The notes beneath the pieces were generated by a model that saw nothing but the letters and a program-made list of their open reading frames with translations, did no database searches and had not been told where the DNA came from. A program made the translations under genes and the position numbers. A DNA stretch of 5,771 nt, from positions 1 through 5,771 of the forward strand of contig RFHW01000019.1 in assembly GCA_003695745.1 (NCBI GenBank), in the 5' to 3' direction. This document shows, in pieces, positions 1 through 5,673 of this stretch (its first letter is position 1; every line of letters begins with the position of its first letter). The stretch is from Methanobacteriota archaeon (lineage in GTDB: Archaea > Hydrothermarchaeota > Hydrothermarchaeia > Hydrothermarchaeales > SZUA-236).

Positions 1-1
1 G

Positions 2-58
2 CACAACACCCGCTGGCGAGGGAGGGGCTTCTATTCCGTCTGGAAGGGTGACCGCTGA
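2..58 (+). CDS. Possible C-terminal end of an unidentified protein (partial, 5' end outside window)
   Basis: One plus-strand frame is open from the window edge to a TGA at 56-58 and reads HNTRWRGRGFYSVWKGDR. The mix of aromatic, basic and glycine residues looks like a real protein tail, but 18 codons are too few to identify a family or to be sure it is coding. If real, the gene converges on mptG with about 60 bases between the two stops. The other plus frames and one minus frame are also open for much of this short stretch, so the call is tentative. Confidence 0.3.
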   Translation, partial: HNTRWRGRGFYSVWKGDR

Positions 59-90
59 ATGGGGTTCACCGGCACCTCCCACCGCCGTTG

Positions 91-113
91 TGAAGGTGGG
101 CTGAACACCTTCA
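91..113. terminator. Hairpin just downstream of mptG
   Basis: A perfect 8-base inverted repeat, TGAAGGTG at 91-98 and CACCTTCA at 106-113, encloses a 7-base loop. It starts 6 bases after the mptG stop codon as read on the minus strand. It may be a transcript 3'-end structure, or serve both strands if the plus-strand tail at 2-58 is a gene. There is no T-run after it on either strand, and archaeal termination depends mainly on T-runs, so a role in 3'-end protection is as likely as termination. Confidence 0.35.
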
Positions 114-119
114 AATGGC

Positions 120-1049
120 TCAGCCTGTCATAACCGCGCCTCTGTTGTCAGCCTTCGTCACCACTATCTCTGTTTCATCTCCAACAGCGTCTCTGAGCTC
201 ATCTTCATCGTCCACAACGGCATAGATGGCAGGTCCAAAGGAGCTCAGGCCTGCGCCATAGGACACCTTCTGGCACCTCTTCAGGATATCCCTCACAGGC
301 TGTGTCTGAAGACGGACTTCGATCTTCTTGAACCCCACATCCTGCATCTCGTTTATGCTCTCTCCAAAGGCGGATATGTCTTTTTCCAGGACCGCTGGCA
401 GGGTCTTCATAAGTATGAGGTGGCACAGCCTCCGCACCTCTTCAACAGGGATGGGGCAGTATCTCTGGAATATGCCCACCTCTCTTTTGCCGTGGACCCG
501 CGTGCCTCTGGGGATGGCAAGGGCCATCTTCCAGTCCGGGAAGTCCAGTCTGGTGAGAACAGGTGCAGGCCCTGCTCTGGAGGCTGAGGAGGGCAGGAAC
601 TCCGGCTTTTCCTCAGTGGAGTGGCCGCCGTCCAGTATGAAGCCGCCATGCTCAAAGACGGCGGTACCGATGCCCGATGTGCCGCCACGCCCCATGATCC
701 CTGCAATCTGCCGGATGGGGACATCCAGGTTGTATAGCCGGGATATTGCATGGCCAACAGCCAGCATGAGCTGGGTTCCTGAGCCGAGTCCGATATGCGG
801 CTCATAGGCGTGCTCTACTGTGATGGTGGCCCCGCCTTCCACATCGAGCGCCTCAAGGATCCTGGAGGCAGCCTCATGGGCCCGCTTATGGAGAGGGCCT
901 TCCACCGCGACCACCTCATTCTTCTCCACAGAGACCTCTATATGGGGCTCTTCAAGGGCGAGCCCTATGCCGCCGTCCACCCGACCCAGACCACCGTTGA
1001 GGTCGATAAGGGTCATATGCACCCTCGATGGCGTTCTCACCGTTATCAT
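120..1049 (-). CDS. mptG: Beta-ribofuranosyl (amino/hydroxy)benzene 5'-phosphate synthase, methanopterin biosynthesis
   Basis: This 309-residue cytoplasmic enzyme belongs to the GHMP-kinase superfamily. Family knowledge: MptG condenses phosphoribosyl pyrophosphate with 4-hydroxybenzoate or 4-aminobenzoate, losing CO2 and pyrophosphate, to make the C-riboside that starts the arene half of tetrahydromethanopterin. Seen here: an N-terminal TPSRVHMTLIDLNGGLGR segment (residues 6-23), the family's substrate-binding glycine loop GLGSGTQ at 87-93, the block GRGGTSGIGTAVFEHGG at 120-136, and the late GLSSFGPAIYAV glycine motif near 267-278. The length is normal and nothing is truncated. The ATG lies inside the ATGA overlap with the upstream chorismate lyase stop, so the two are probably translated from one transcript by coupling; only a weak GAAGG precedes the start. 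The neighbour would supply 4-hydroxybenzoate, which argues that this is the natural substrate. The family assignment is firm; the exact acceptor is inferred. Confidence 0.93.
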   Translation of the reverse strand: MITVRTPSRVHMTLIDLNGGLGRVDGGIGLALEEPHIEVSVEKNEVVAVEGPLHKRAHEAASRILEALDVEGGATITVEHAYEPHIGLGSGTQLMLAVGHAISRLYNLDVPIRQIAGIMGRGGTSGIGTAVFEHGGFILDGGHSTEEKPEFLPSSASRAGPAPVLTRLDFPDWKMALAIPRGTRVHGKREVGIFQRYCPIPVEEVRRLCHLILMKTLPAVLEKDISAFGESINEMQDVGFKKIEVRLQTQPVRDILKRCQKVSYGAGLSSFGPAIYAVVDDEDELRDAVGDETEIVVTKADNRGAVMTG

Positions 1050-1582
1050 CCTTCAGCCGCCCACTCCGCTATCTCATAGGGAAAGACCTCTGTGATGTTC
1101 ATAAGAGGCCTGTCACCATGGATTATGTTGTATCTTCTTATCAGGAGGGTGGAGCCCGCCGGAACGCCGAAGACACCGGAAAACCCCTTGTCCGCCCCGA
1201 GCAAATCAAAGCCGAGGATCTCTCTCCTCGACTCCAGCCTGTGCTTTGCAAGTATCCTGCCTATGGGCACATCCAGACCCATCATATCGGCCCTGAACCC
1301 TCCTTTCAGCCTTGACAGCGGGGCATAGGAGGTGGCGTGAACAAGGACCCTCCCGCCTCCTGTGAGCCTCACCAGCCGGCGATTCACCTTCGCACCTGCC
1401 CCGACCCTCAGCATGCGAGCCGTCTTTTCATCGGCTACAACAACCCCCTGTGACTCGGCCTCAACACCTATCTCACCAAAGAGGGCCTCCAGCAGAGCTG
1501 TCATGGACCCGGTGTTTGCAAGGAGGAGCTTGTGCACCGGGTGCAGGGCCGTCTCCCTCTCCAGCTCTCCAAGGGTCTTCAT
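1046..1582 (-). CDS. Chorismate lyase-like protein (DUF98 family), 4-hydroxybenzoate synthesis
   Basis: This 178-residue protein is of the archaeal DUF98/UbiC-like chorismate lyase type, which splits chorismate into pyruvate and 4-hydroxybenzoate in the cytoplasm. Motifs seen: an N-terminal helical part with TGSMTALLEALFG (24-36), a central strand with arginines NRRLVRL (67-73), ATSYAPLSRL (83-92), the family block PIGRILAKHRLESRREI (106-122), and a C-terminal RRYNIIHGDRPLMNITEVFP (149-168). In that last block Glu165 matches the catalytic-pocket glutamate of UbiC, and one of Arg68/69/72 probably matches its chorismate-binding arginine. A TAA lies in frame three codons upstream of the ATG, so no longer start exists. 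The predicted transcription start falls on the ATG, which suggests a leaderless message. It is the first gene of the two-gene operon with mptG, overlapping by 4 bases. Activity rests on family resemblance plus context; a paralogous regulatory role (UTRA fold) is unlikely with no helix-turn-helix domain. Confidence 0.86.
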   Translation of the reverse strand: MKTLGELERETALHPVHKLLLANTGSMTALLEALFGEIGVEAESQGVVVADEKTARMLRVGAGAKVNRRLVRLTGGGRVLVHATSYAPLSRLKGGFRADMMGLDVPIGRILAKHRLESRREILGFDLLGADKGFSGVFGVPAGSTLLIRRYNIIHGDRPLMNITEVFPYEIAEWAAEG

Positions 1583-1637
1583 AGAATATTACAGCATCAG
1601 TTAAAAATATAAGTCTTATCACCTCTCACCTAGATAT
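1583..1637. promoter_or_regulatory. Divergent promoter between the methanopterin operon and the mechanosensitive-channel operon
   Basis: The 55-base spacer is A+T rich in contrast with the genes around it. Its centre is TTAAAAATATAA at 1601-1612. Read on the minus strand, TTATATTT centres near 1608, so transcription would begin about 27 bases away at 1581-1582, exactly the lyase ATG. Read on the plus strand, the same element predicts a start near 1631-1635, zero to seven bases from the channel ATG at 1638. Neither start codon has a Shine-Dalgarno site. Both transcripts are therefore predicted to be leaderless or nearly so, and they may compete for one TBP site. This rests on spacing rules for archaeal promoters, not on mapped ends. 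Confidence 0.65.
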
Positions 1638-2702
1638 ATGGTGCTCTCCGCCGCTGCCATGGAGTTTATCAGGGCCCTGGGGCTGGTCCTGATTTCCATA
1701 GTCATAGCAAAGGCCTTCGTATACACCCTGTCAAATGTCATTGTGAACCTGGCGAAAAAGACGAAGACCTCCCTTGATGATGAGATAATAGCAGCCACGA
1801 AAAAACCCATTTACTATCTCATCATAGTCATAGGCGCGGACTTTGCGGCGCAGGGAATCACCGTCTACCCGGTCTTCACAGAGAGGCTGCGGGCATGGAT
1901 CTTTGCTGCCGAGGTGCTTTTGTCCGCCTTTTTCATCGCCCGGCTCGTAGGTGTCTTTGCAGGATGGTATGCAAAGAACCTGGCTGTAAAGACGAAGACC
2001 AACTTTGACGATGAGTTCCTTCCACTCTTCAACAGGCTCTCGGCCATATTCATCTATGGCTCTGCCATCGTTATCATCCTCGACTACTTCCACTATGACA
2101 TCACCGCATTGGTGGCAGGTCTCGGCATAGCCGGTCTCGCCGTGGCCCTGGCAGCCCAGGACACCCTTGCCAACATGATCGCAGGCTTCGTGATAATGGC
2201 CGACCGCCCATTCAGGATCAAAGACGTGATCGAGCTTCCCACAGGCGACTACGGAGAGGTCTATGAGATAGGGCTTCGCAGCACCAAGATACTCACCCTG
2301 GACTACACCATGGTTGTCATACCGAACTCTGAGATAGGGAAGAGCAAGGTGGTGAACTACTCCTATCCAGACAAGAGGGTGCGCCTCAGCATACCTGTTG
2401 GCGTGGCCTATGGAACGGACCTGAAAAAGGCCACCCAGATATTAAAAGACGTGGCAAAGAAACAGACCCACGTCCTTGAAACACCTGCTCCAAGGGTATA
2501 TATGAACTCCTTTGGCGACTTCTCCCTGAACCTGATACTCCATGTGTGGATAGACAGCCACAAGGACCGCTTTGACGTCATCAACAGGATAAACAGGGCC
2601 ATAGACGAGAGGTTCAGAAAAGAGGGCATCGAGATCCCCTTCCCCATCCGCACCGTATATATGAAGAAAGAGGACGATGGGCCAGAGGACGTAGGTGAAT
2701 GA
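1638..2702 (+). CDS. MscS-family small-conductance mechanosensitive ion channel
   Basis: A 354-residue membrane channel that would open under membrane tension and release solutes during hypo-osmotic shock. By hydrophobicity I see helices at about 9-34, 57-76, 86-112 and 130-150, then the pore-lining segment 155-192, rich in glycine and alanine (GLGIAGLAVALAAQDT) and ending in the MscS signature NMIAGFVIMADRPFRIKD (169-196 region). The beta domain follows (IELPTGDYGEVYEIGLRSTK, VVIPNSEI) and then the alpha/beta C-terminal domain to about 345. The last ten residues are acidic. The hydrophilic motif NLAxKTKTxxDDE occurs twice, at 37-49 and 114-126, suggesting a duplicated two-helix unit. ATG 1638 is preferred because it sits where a leaderless start is predicted; Met8 is the only close alternative. 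The stop overlaps the next ATG by ATGA, so the lipoprotein is probably co-expressed. The family is certain; gating and ion preference are unknown. Confidence 0.95.
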   Translation: MVLSAAAMEFIRALGLVLISIVIAKAFVYTLSNVIVNLAKKTKTSLDDEIIAATKKPIYYLIIVIGADFAAQGITVYPVFTERLRAWIFAAEVLLSAFFIARLVGVFAGWYAKNLAVKTKTNFDDEFLPLFNRLSAIFIYGSAIVIILDYFHYDITALVAGLGIAGLAVALAAQDTLANMIAGFVIMADRPFRIKDVIELPTGDYGEVYEIGLRSTKILTLDYTMVVIPNSEIGKSKVVNYSYPDKRVRLSIPVGVAYGTDLKKATQILKDVAKKQTHVLETPAPRVYMNSFGDFSLNLILHVWIDSHKDRFDVINRINRAIDERFRKEGIEIPFPIRTVYMKKEDDGPEDVGE

Positions 2703-3472
2703 ACAACAAAAGACCCGGAGCCAAAGGACCGTCAGGGGCGCATACGATCCTCCTGCTTCTCCTCCTCGCCACACTGCCCGGATGCTCACAGCCGCAGGCC
2801 AGACCGAAGCTTGTAATAGACTACGCCCACGGCGAGATCTTCATGCCCCTTGACGTGCGCCCCCTGGGATACTCCAGCTTCGACGGGCTCTTCCAGGAGG
2901 CGGGCTATGAGACCGCGGTGGTCACAGAACCCCTTACCACGGGTGATCTGAAGGATGCAGATGTCTATCTCCTGGCAGGGCCGATGGTGGAGCTCGGCGA
3001 GGATGAAGAGAAGGTGGTGCGGGACTTTGTGGAGCAGGGCGGCAAGGTGATAGTGCTGGTGCACATCTCCAAGCCACTTGAGAGGTTTCTTGCGGCCTAT
3101 AACATCAGCTTTGGCTGGGTGATCGCTGAGGATGAGAACCGGCTGGACGGCCCCCATGATTTCAGGGTGATGGACATGGGGGAGGCATCCTTTTTAGAAG
3201 GGGTGGATACCCTTGGGTTCTACGGCGCCTTCTCGGTAAAGGCACCGGCAGAGTATGCCCACACCACCTCCGGGGCCTGGGAGGACTATGACATGGACGG
3301 CGCACTGGATGAGGGAGAGCCCAAGGGCAGAAAGGCCCTCATAGGCCTTGCAGAACAGGGCCGGGGCAGCATCCTTGTCATAGGCGATGACGCCGTCCTT
3401 GCAAACGCCTTCATCGACAGGGAGGACAACAGGAGATTCGCCCGTAACCTCGTTGCATGGAGCAAGGGATAA
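2699..3472 (+). CDS. Exported lipoprotein with DUF4350/GATase1-like domain and an EF-hand-type calcium loop
   Basis: A 257-residue protein of unknown function. The N-terminus has basic residues (Lys4, Arg5, Lys9), a hydrophobic stretch at 17-26 and a lipobox-like LPGC with Cys29, so it is predicted to be anchored by lipid outside the cytoplasmic membrane. The rest resembles the DUF4350 or class-I glutamine-amidotransferase-like fold: strand LVIDYAHGE (38-46), FQEAGYETAVV (65-75), strand ADVYLLAGP (87-95), a helix, then GGKVIVLV (114-121), and a late ILVIGDDAVLANAF (225-238) followed by DNRRFARNLVAW (243-254). No cysteine-histidine catalytic pair is evident, so an enzyme is doubtful and ligand or carbohydrate binding is a guess. 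Residues 196-207 (DYDMDGALDEGE) have every calcium-ligand position of an EF-hand/dockerin loop. The start overlaps the channel gene by ATGA, with AGAGG ten bases upstream. The coupling hints at a cell-envelope role linked to osmotic or membrane stress, which is inference. Confidence 0.85.
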   Translation: MNNKRPGAKGPSGAHTILLLLLLATLPGCSQPQARPKLVIDYAHGEIFMPLDVRPLGYSSFDGLFQEAGYETAVVTEPLTTGDLKDADVYLLAGPMVELGEDEEKVVRDFVEQGGKVIVLVHISKPLERFLAAYNISFGWVIAEDENRLDGPHDFRVMDMGEASFLEGVDTLGFYGAFSVKAPAEYAHTTSGAWEDYDMDGALDEGEPKGRKALIGLAEQGRGSILVIGDDAVLANAFIDREDNRRFARNLVAWSKG

Positions 3473-3496
3473 AACAGATATGGAAGCGATTGTTCC

Positions 3497-3523
3497 GGGC
3501 ATGAAAGGGCAGGGCCTGAAAGG
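3497..3523 (+). repeat. Tandem 12-base direct repeat abutting the argB promoter
   Basis: GGGCATGAAAGG (3497-3508) and GGGCCTGAAAGG (3512-3523) differ at one base and lie 15 bases apart. The second copy ends right against the TTTAAAT TATA candidate at 3524-3530, and its GAAAGG could also serve as the TFB recognition element. Placement and spacing suit a regulator or activator operator, but no regulator is identified and chance repetition in this purine-rich stretch cannot be excluded. Confidence 0.45.
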
Positions 3524-3561
3524 TTTAAATGGGAAGAGATGCCACAATCACATTTAAAAAA
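3519..3561 (+). promoter_or_regulatory. argB promoter region with two TATA candidates
   Basis: The upstream candidate, GAAAGG followed by TTTAAAT (3518-3530), looks like a TFB element plus TATA box. It would start transcription near 3554 and give a leader of about 30 bases. The downstream candidate, TTTAAAAA (3553-3560), predicts a start near 3583, which would make a nearly leaderless message beginning at ATG 3585. I cannot tell which is used. No strong Shine-Dalgarno site precedes either ATG (only GGATG at 3571-3575), which slightly favours the leaderless reading. Confidence 0.55.
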
Positions 3562-3584
3562 CCAAATAGTGGATGCGATGTCAG

Positions 3585-4478
3585 ATGAACCGGGCTGAGG
3601 TCCTTACAGAGGCGCTCCCCTACATCGAGGAGTTCCACGGCAGCTATGTGGTGATAAAATACGGCGGCCACGCCATGCTCAACGAGGAGCTAAAGGACAC
3701 CACGATCCGGGACACGATCCTCCTCAAATACGTGGGGATGAAGCCCATCATCGTCCACGGCGGCGGGCCTGAGATCACCGCTGCCATGGAGAAGTTCGGG
3801 AAGAAACCGGAGTTCATCGAGGGGCTGCGCGTCACCGATGAGGAGACAATGGACATCACCAAGATGGTCTTGGTGGGCAAGATCAACACCGACATCGTGT
3901 CGAGGATAAACAAGTTCGGATCCAAGGGCGCAGGGCTCTCAGGCAAGGACGGCGGCCTCATAATCGGCGTGAAGAGACCGGCCCAGAGGGTCACCCGCGA
4001 CGGCGTGGAGCAGGAGGTGGACATGGGCCTCGTGGGAGAGGTGAAGAGGATCAACCCTGAGATACTGCAGATACTGACAGAGCGGGACTACATCCCTGTG
4101 GTCTCGCCGGTGGCCATGTCAGAGGAGGGCACAAGCCTGAACATCAACAGCGACACCGTGGCAGGGGAGATAGCAACCGCAATCGGGGCGAGAAAGCTCA
4201 TCATACTCACCGATGTGGACGGCGTGCTCAGGGACGTTAAAGACAAGGATAGCCTGATAAAGCGCATCTCACCGGATGAGGCTGAGAAGCTGATCTCAGA
4301 GGGCGTTGTCAGGGGCTCGATGATCCCCAAGATAAGGGCATGCACAACAGCCCTGAAGGGCGGTGTGGAAAAGACCCACATCATAAACGGCGGCATCAAA
4401 CACTCCATACTCCTGGAGATATTCACAGACCAGGGCATCGGGACCATGATATGGAATAAGGACGATTCAAGGATTTAA
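3585..4478 (+). CDS. argB: N-acetylglutamate kinase, arginine biosynthesis
   Basis: ArgB phosphorylates N-acetylglutamate with ATP, the second step of the acetylated arginine pathway, in the cytoplasm. This 297-residue amino-acid-kinase-fold protein shows the ATP lysine in VVIKYGG (Lys25), the oxyanion loop VHGGGPE (57-63), substrate arginine in GLRVTD (Arg82), [11 protein letters not shown] with Asn186 and Asp190, the nucleotide-site strand ILTDVDGVL (207-215) and Lys249 in GSMIPKI. All key residues are present. The N-terminal helix ending in [11 protein letters not shown], and the C-terminal [15 protein letters not shown] (from His273), match arginine-inhibited hexameric enzymes, so feedback inhibition is likely. 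An in-frame ATG at 3573 would add four residues. I prefer 3585 because the downstream TATA box predicts a start beside it and archaeal homologues begin at about this point. No other arginine gene is in the window. Its last 12 bases overlap the 3' end of the convergent nuclease gene. Confidence 0.96.
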   Translation: MNRAEVLTEALPYIEEFHGSYVVIKYGGHAMLNEELKDTTIRDTILLKYVGMKPIIVHGGGPEITAAMEKFGKKPEFIEGLRVTDEETMDITKMVLVGKINTDIVSRINKFGSKGAGLSGKDGGLIIGVKRPAQRVTRDGVEQEVDMGLVGEVKRINPEILQILTERDYIPVVSPVAMSEEGTSLNINSDTVAGEIATAIGARKLIILTDVDGVLRDVKDKDSLIKRISPDEAEKLISEGVVRGSMIPKIRACTTALKGGVEKTHIINGGIKHSILLEIFTDQGIGTMIWNKDDSRI

Positions 4479-5585
4479 TTCGTCAAGTATCGGTTTTAAA
4501 GTCTCAATGTAGAGCTTCAATCTTTCTGCGACTTTATCCAAAAGTTCCTTTGAAAGGTCTTCTTTATCCCCTGACCATTTGATTTCATCTTGAACATACC
4601 TTGTTTTTTCCCCTCCGATTTGCGGATCAAACCTTCCGAAGACCTTCTTCAATTCCTCTCTCCTATTCTTTAAAAGTTGGTATGCCTCCTCATTTTTATC
4701 AGGGTCTTGATCCCCTAAACTAACTCCCACGTATATAGGGGTGTAAACATTTGGCTTCCAGCCACCAAGATGAACATAATAATGGAAGCCATAATCTATA
4801 TTTCCAGGAGGGTACCAGAAAGCCAATCTCTTTGAAGGAGTTTTTGTCTCATTAAGGTCCTTTAATAATTTTGAACTTAATTCTCCTTTCACCTTAGCTT
4901 TTACACTCTGCAAAAACTCTTTGAATTCTGCTGGAGGAGCTGTTGAATGTGGTCTGGTAATATCCTCACCAATAGGCTCGATATCCCCAAGCTTGTATTC
5001 CGTGCGCACTATCTTTTCACCAGCATCCGTCTCATAATAAGTGAATTCAACACAGGATATATCAACGCCTTTTTTCCTCAAATATCGTGCAACTTTTATT
5101 ACTTCAGGTGTTATCTCTTGAGCAATAATAAAGATTCGCTGATGCCTGTTAAACTCAATGGTATCTGCATCAACTTCATTTTCTCCTTCTAGGAAAAAAT
5201 TCTCATAACCGTGTTTTAGGTCTTTATATTCGGATCCTGAATTCTGGAAGTATCGCACCGCCATATCATTTAACTCTTCAAAACTTAAACCTTCAACCCA
5301 AGAGGTATACTCTAGCGCCTGAGCGATCACTTCTCTAGGAGTCATCCCCCTTTTCAGCTCAATAATCACCGTGTTCCCATTCTTATCTACCCCGAGCAAA
5401 TCAAGTATCTTTCCGAACTCCGTTGATTCCTGACGCCCAATAAAAAGAATCTTCTCACTTTCAAGCAACACATATGGATTTTTCTCTATCCACTCCTCCA
5501 ACGTTTCTTCGACCCCTACTTTGTTAAAATCTTTTTGTGAAAATGGAGTCATTTCACCTTCTTTTGAAACTTTGTAAAGCCCCAT
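4467..5585 (-). CDS. NucS/EndoMS-type PD-(D/E)XK nuclease with N-terminal catalytic domain, probably horizontally acquired
   Basis: This 372-residue protein has, near its N-terminus, [16 protein letters not shown] (25-40), IGRQ (49-52), Asp62 in ILDLLGVD, the ExK pair Glu76/Lys78 in VIIELKRG, and Gln89/Tyr93 in QALEY. The spacings Asp+14 to Glu, +2 to Lys, +13 from Glu to Gln and +4 to Tyr are those of the NucS active site, so it should be a metal-dependent DNA endonuclease. NucS itself has a DNA-binding domain before the nuclease; here the nuclease comes first. Residues 95-225 and a C-terminal region with [10 protein letters not shown] (243-252), HYYVHLGGW (258-266) and a long helix (334-369) follow. 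The C-terminal part recalls DUF4268-type tails of predicted restriction nucleases, which is only a resemblance. Base composition is about 40% G+C against about 60% around it. A strong Shine-Dalgarno GGAGGAG lies 5 bases before the ATG. Defence or mismatch/repair roles are both possible; no methylase or partner gene is adjacent. Confidence 0.85.
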   Translation of the reverse strand: MGLYKVSKEGEMTPFSQKDFNKVGVEETLEEWIEKNPYVLLESEKILFIGRQESTEFGKILDLLGVDKNGNTVIIELKRGMTPREVIAQALEYTSWVEGLSFEELNDMAVRYFQNSGSEYKDLKHGYENFFLEGENEVDADTIEFNRHQRIFIIAQEITPEVIKVARYLRKKGVDISCVEFTYYETDAGEKIVRTEYKLGDIEPIGEDITRPHSTAPPAEFKEFLQSVKAKVKGELSSKLLKDLNETKTPSKRLAFWYPPGNIDYGFHYYVHLGGWKPNVYTPIYVGVSLGDQDPDKNEEAYQLLKNRREELKKVFGRFDPQIGGEKTRYVQDEIKWSGDKEDLSKELLDKVAERLKLYIETLKPILDELNP

Positions 5586-5590
5586 TTTTG

Positions 5591-5597
5591 CTCCTCC
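5591..5597 (-). promoter_or_regulatory. Strong Shine-Dalgarno site of the nuclease gene
   Basis: On the minus strand GGAGGAG lies five bases before ATG 5585, close to the ideal complement of the archaeal 16S rRNA tail. It fixes the start codon. No other gene in the window has so strong a site, which fits a foreign origin. Confidence 0.8.
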
Positions 5598-5617
5598 AAT
5601 TTAACTCTCTACTACAG

Positions 5618-5627
5618 TATATAAAAA
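5618..5627 (-). promoter_or_regulatory. TATA box of the nuclease gene
   Basis: TTTTTATATA on the minus strand lies within an A+T-rich spacer. About 27 bases downstream falls near 5595-5598, which would give a short leader of some 10-13 bases that just includes the Shine-Dalgarno site. The nuclease therefore appears to be an independent single-gene transcription unit rather than a continuation of the gene ending at 5674. Confidence 0.65.
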
Positions 5628-5673
5628 CTATTATTCATCCCTGCCCTGCGCACTCCGCCGCCTCGGCACGTGT

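Noticed and set aside
78..100. A second possible stem, CCCACC (78-83) with GGTGGG (95-100)
   Set aside because: Only six pairs with an 11-base loop, and it excludes the longer perfect 8-base stem at 91-113.
1..118. A minus-strand frame downstream of mptG that stays open to the window edge
   Set aside because: No ATG and no fitting ribosome binding site; it is rich in Pro and Gly and overlaps the hairpin at 91-113, so it looks like chance in G+C-rich sequence.
328..807. A 159-codon plus-strand frame opposite mptG
   Set aside because: It is antisense to a clearly conserved enzyme, its protein is rich in Pro, Ser and Met with no recognisable motif, and it is typical of a frame kept open by high G+C codon bias on the other strand. 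The other long antisense frames over argB, the channel and the lyase were dropped for the same reason.
3480..3557. A 25-codon plus-strand reading frame (starting MEAIVPGMKG) between the lipoprotein and argB
   Set aside because: It is very short, its sequence is repetitive because it runs through the direct repeat and both TATA candidates, and no clear ribosome binding site precedes it. The region is better explained as a promoter.
4947..5192. An 81-codon plus-strand frame opposite the nuclease gene
   Set aside because: No motif, no promoter or ribosome binding site; an antisense shadow of the A+T-rich nuclease gene.
4470..5645. Target-site duplication or terminal inverted repeats bounding the A+T-rich island
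   Set aside because: I compared the junctions near 4478-4490 and 5625-5645 by eye and found only short chance matches such as ATTC, so a transposon cannot be claimed.
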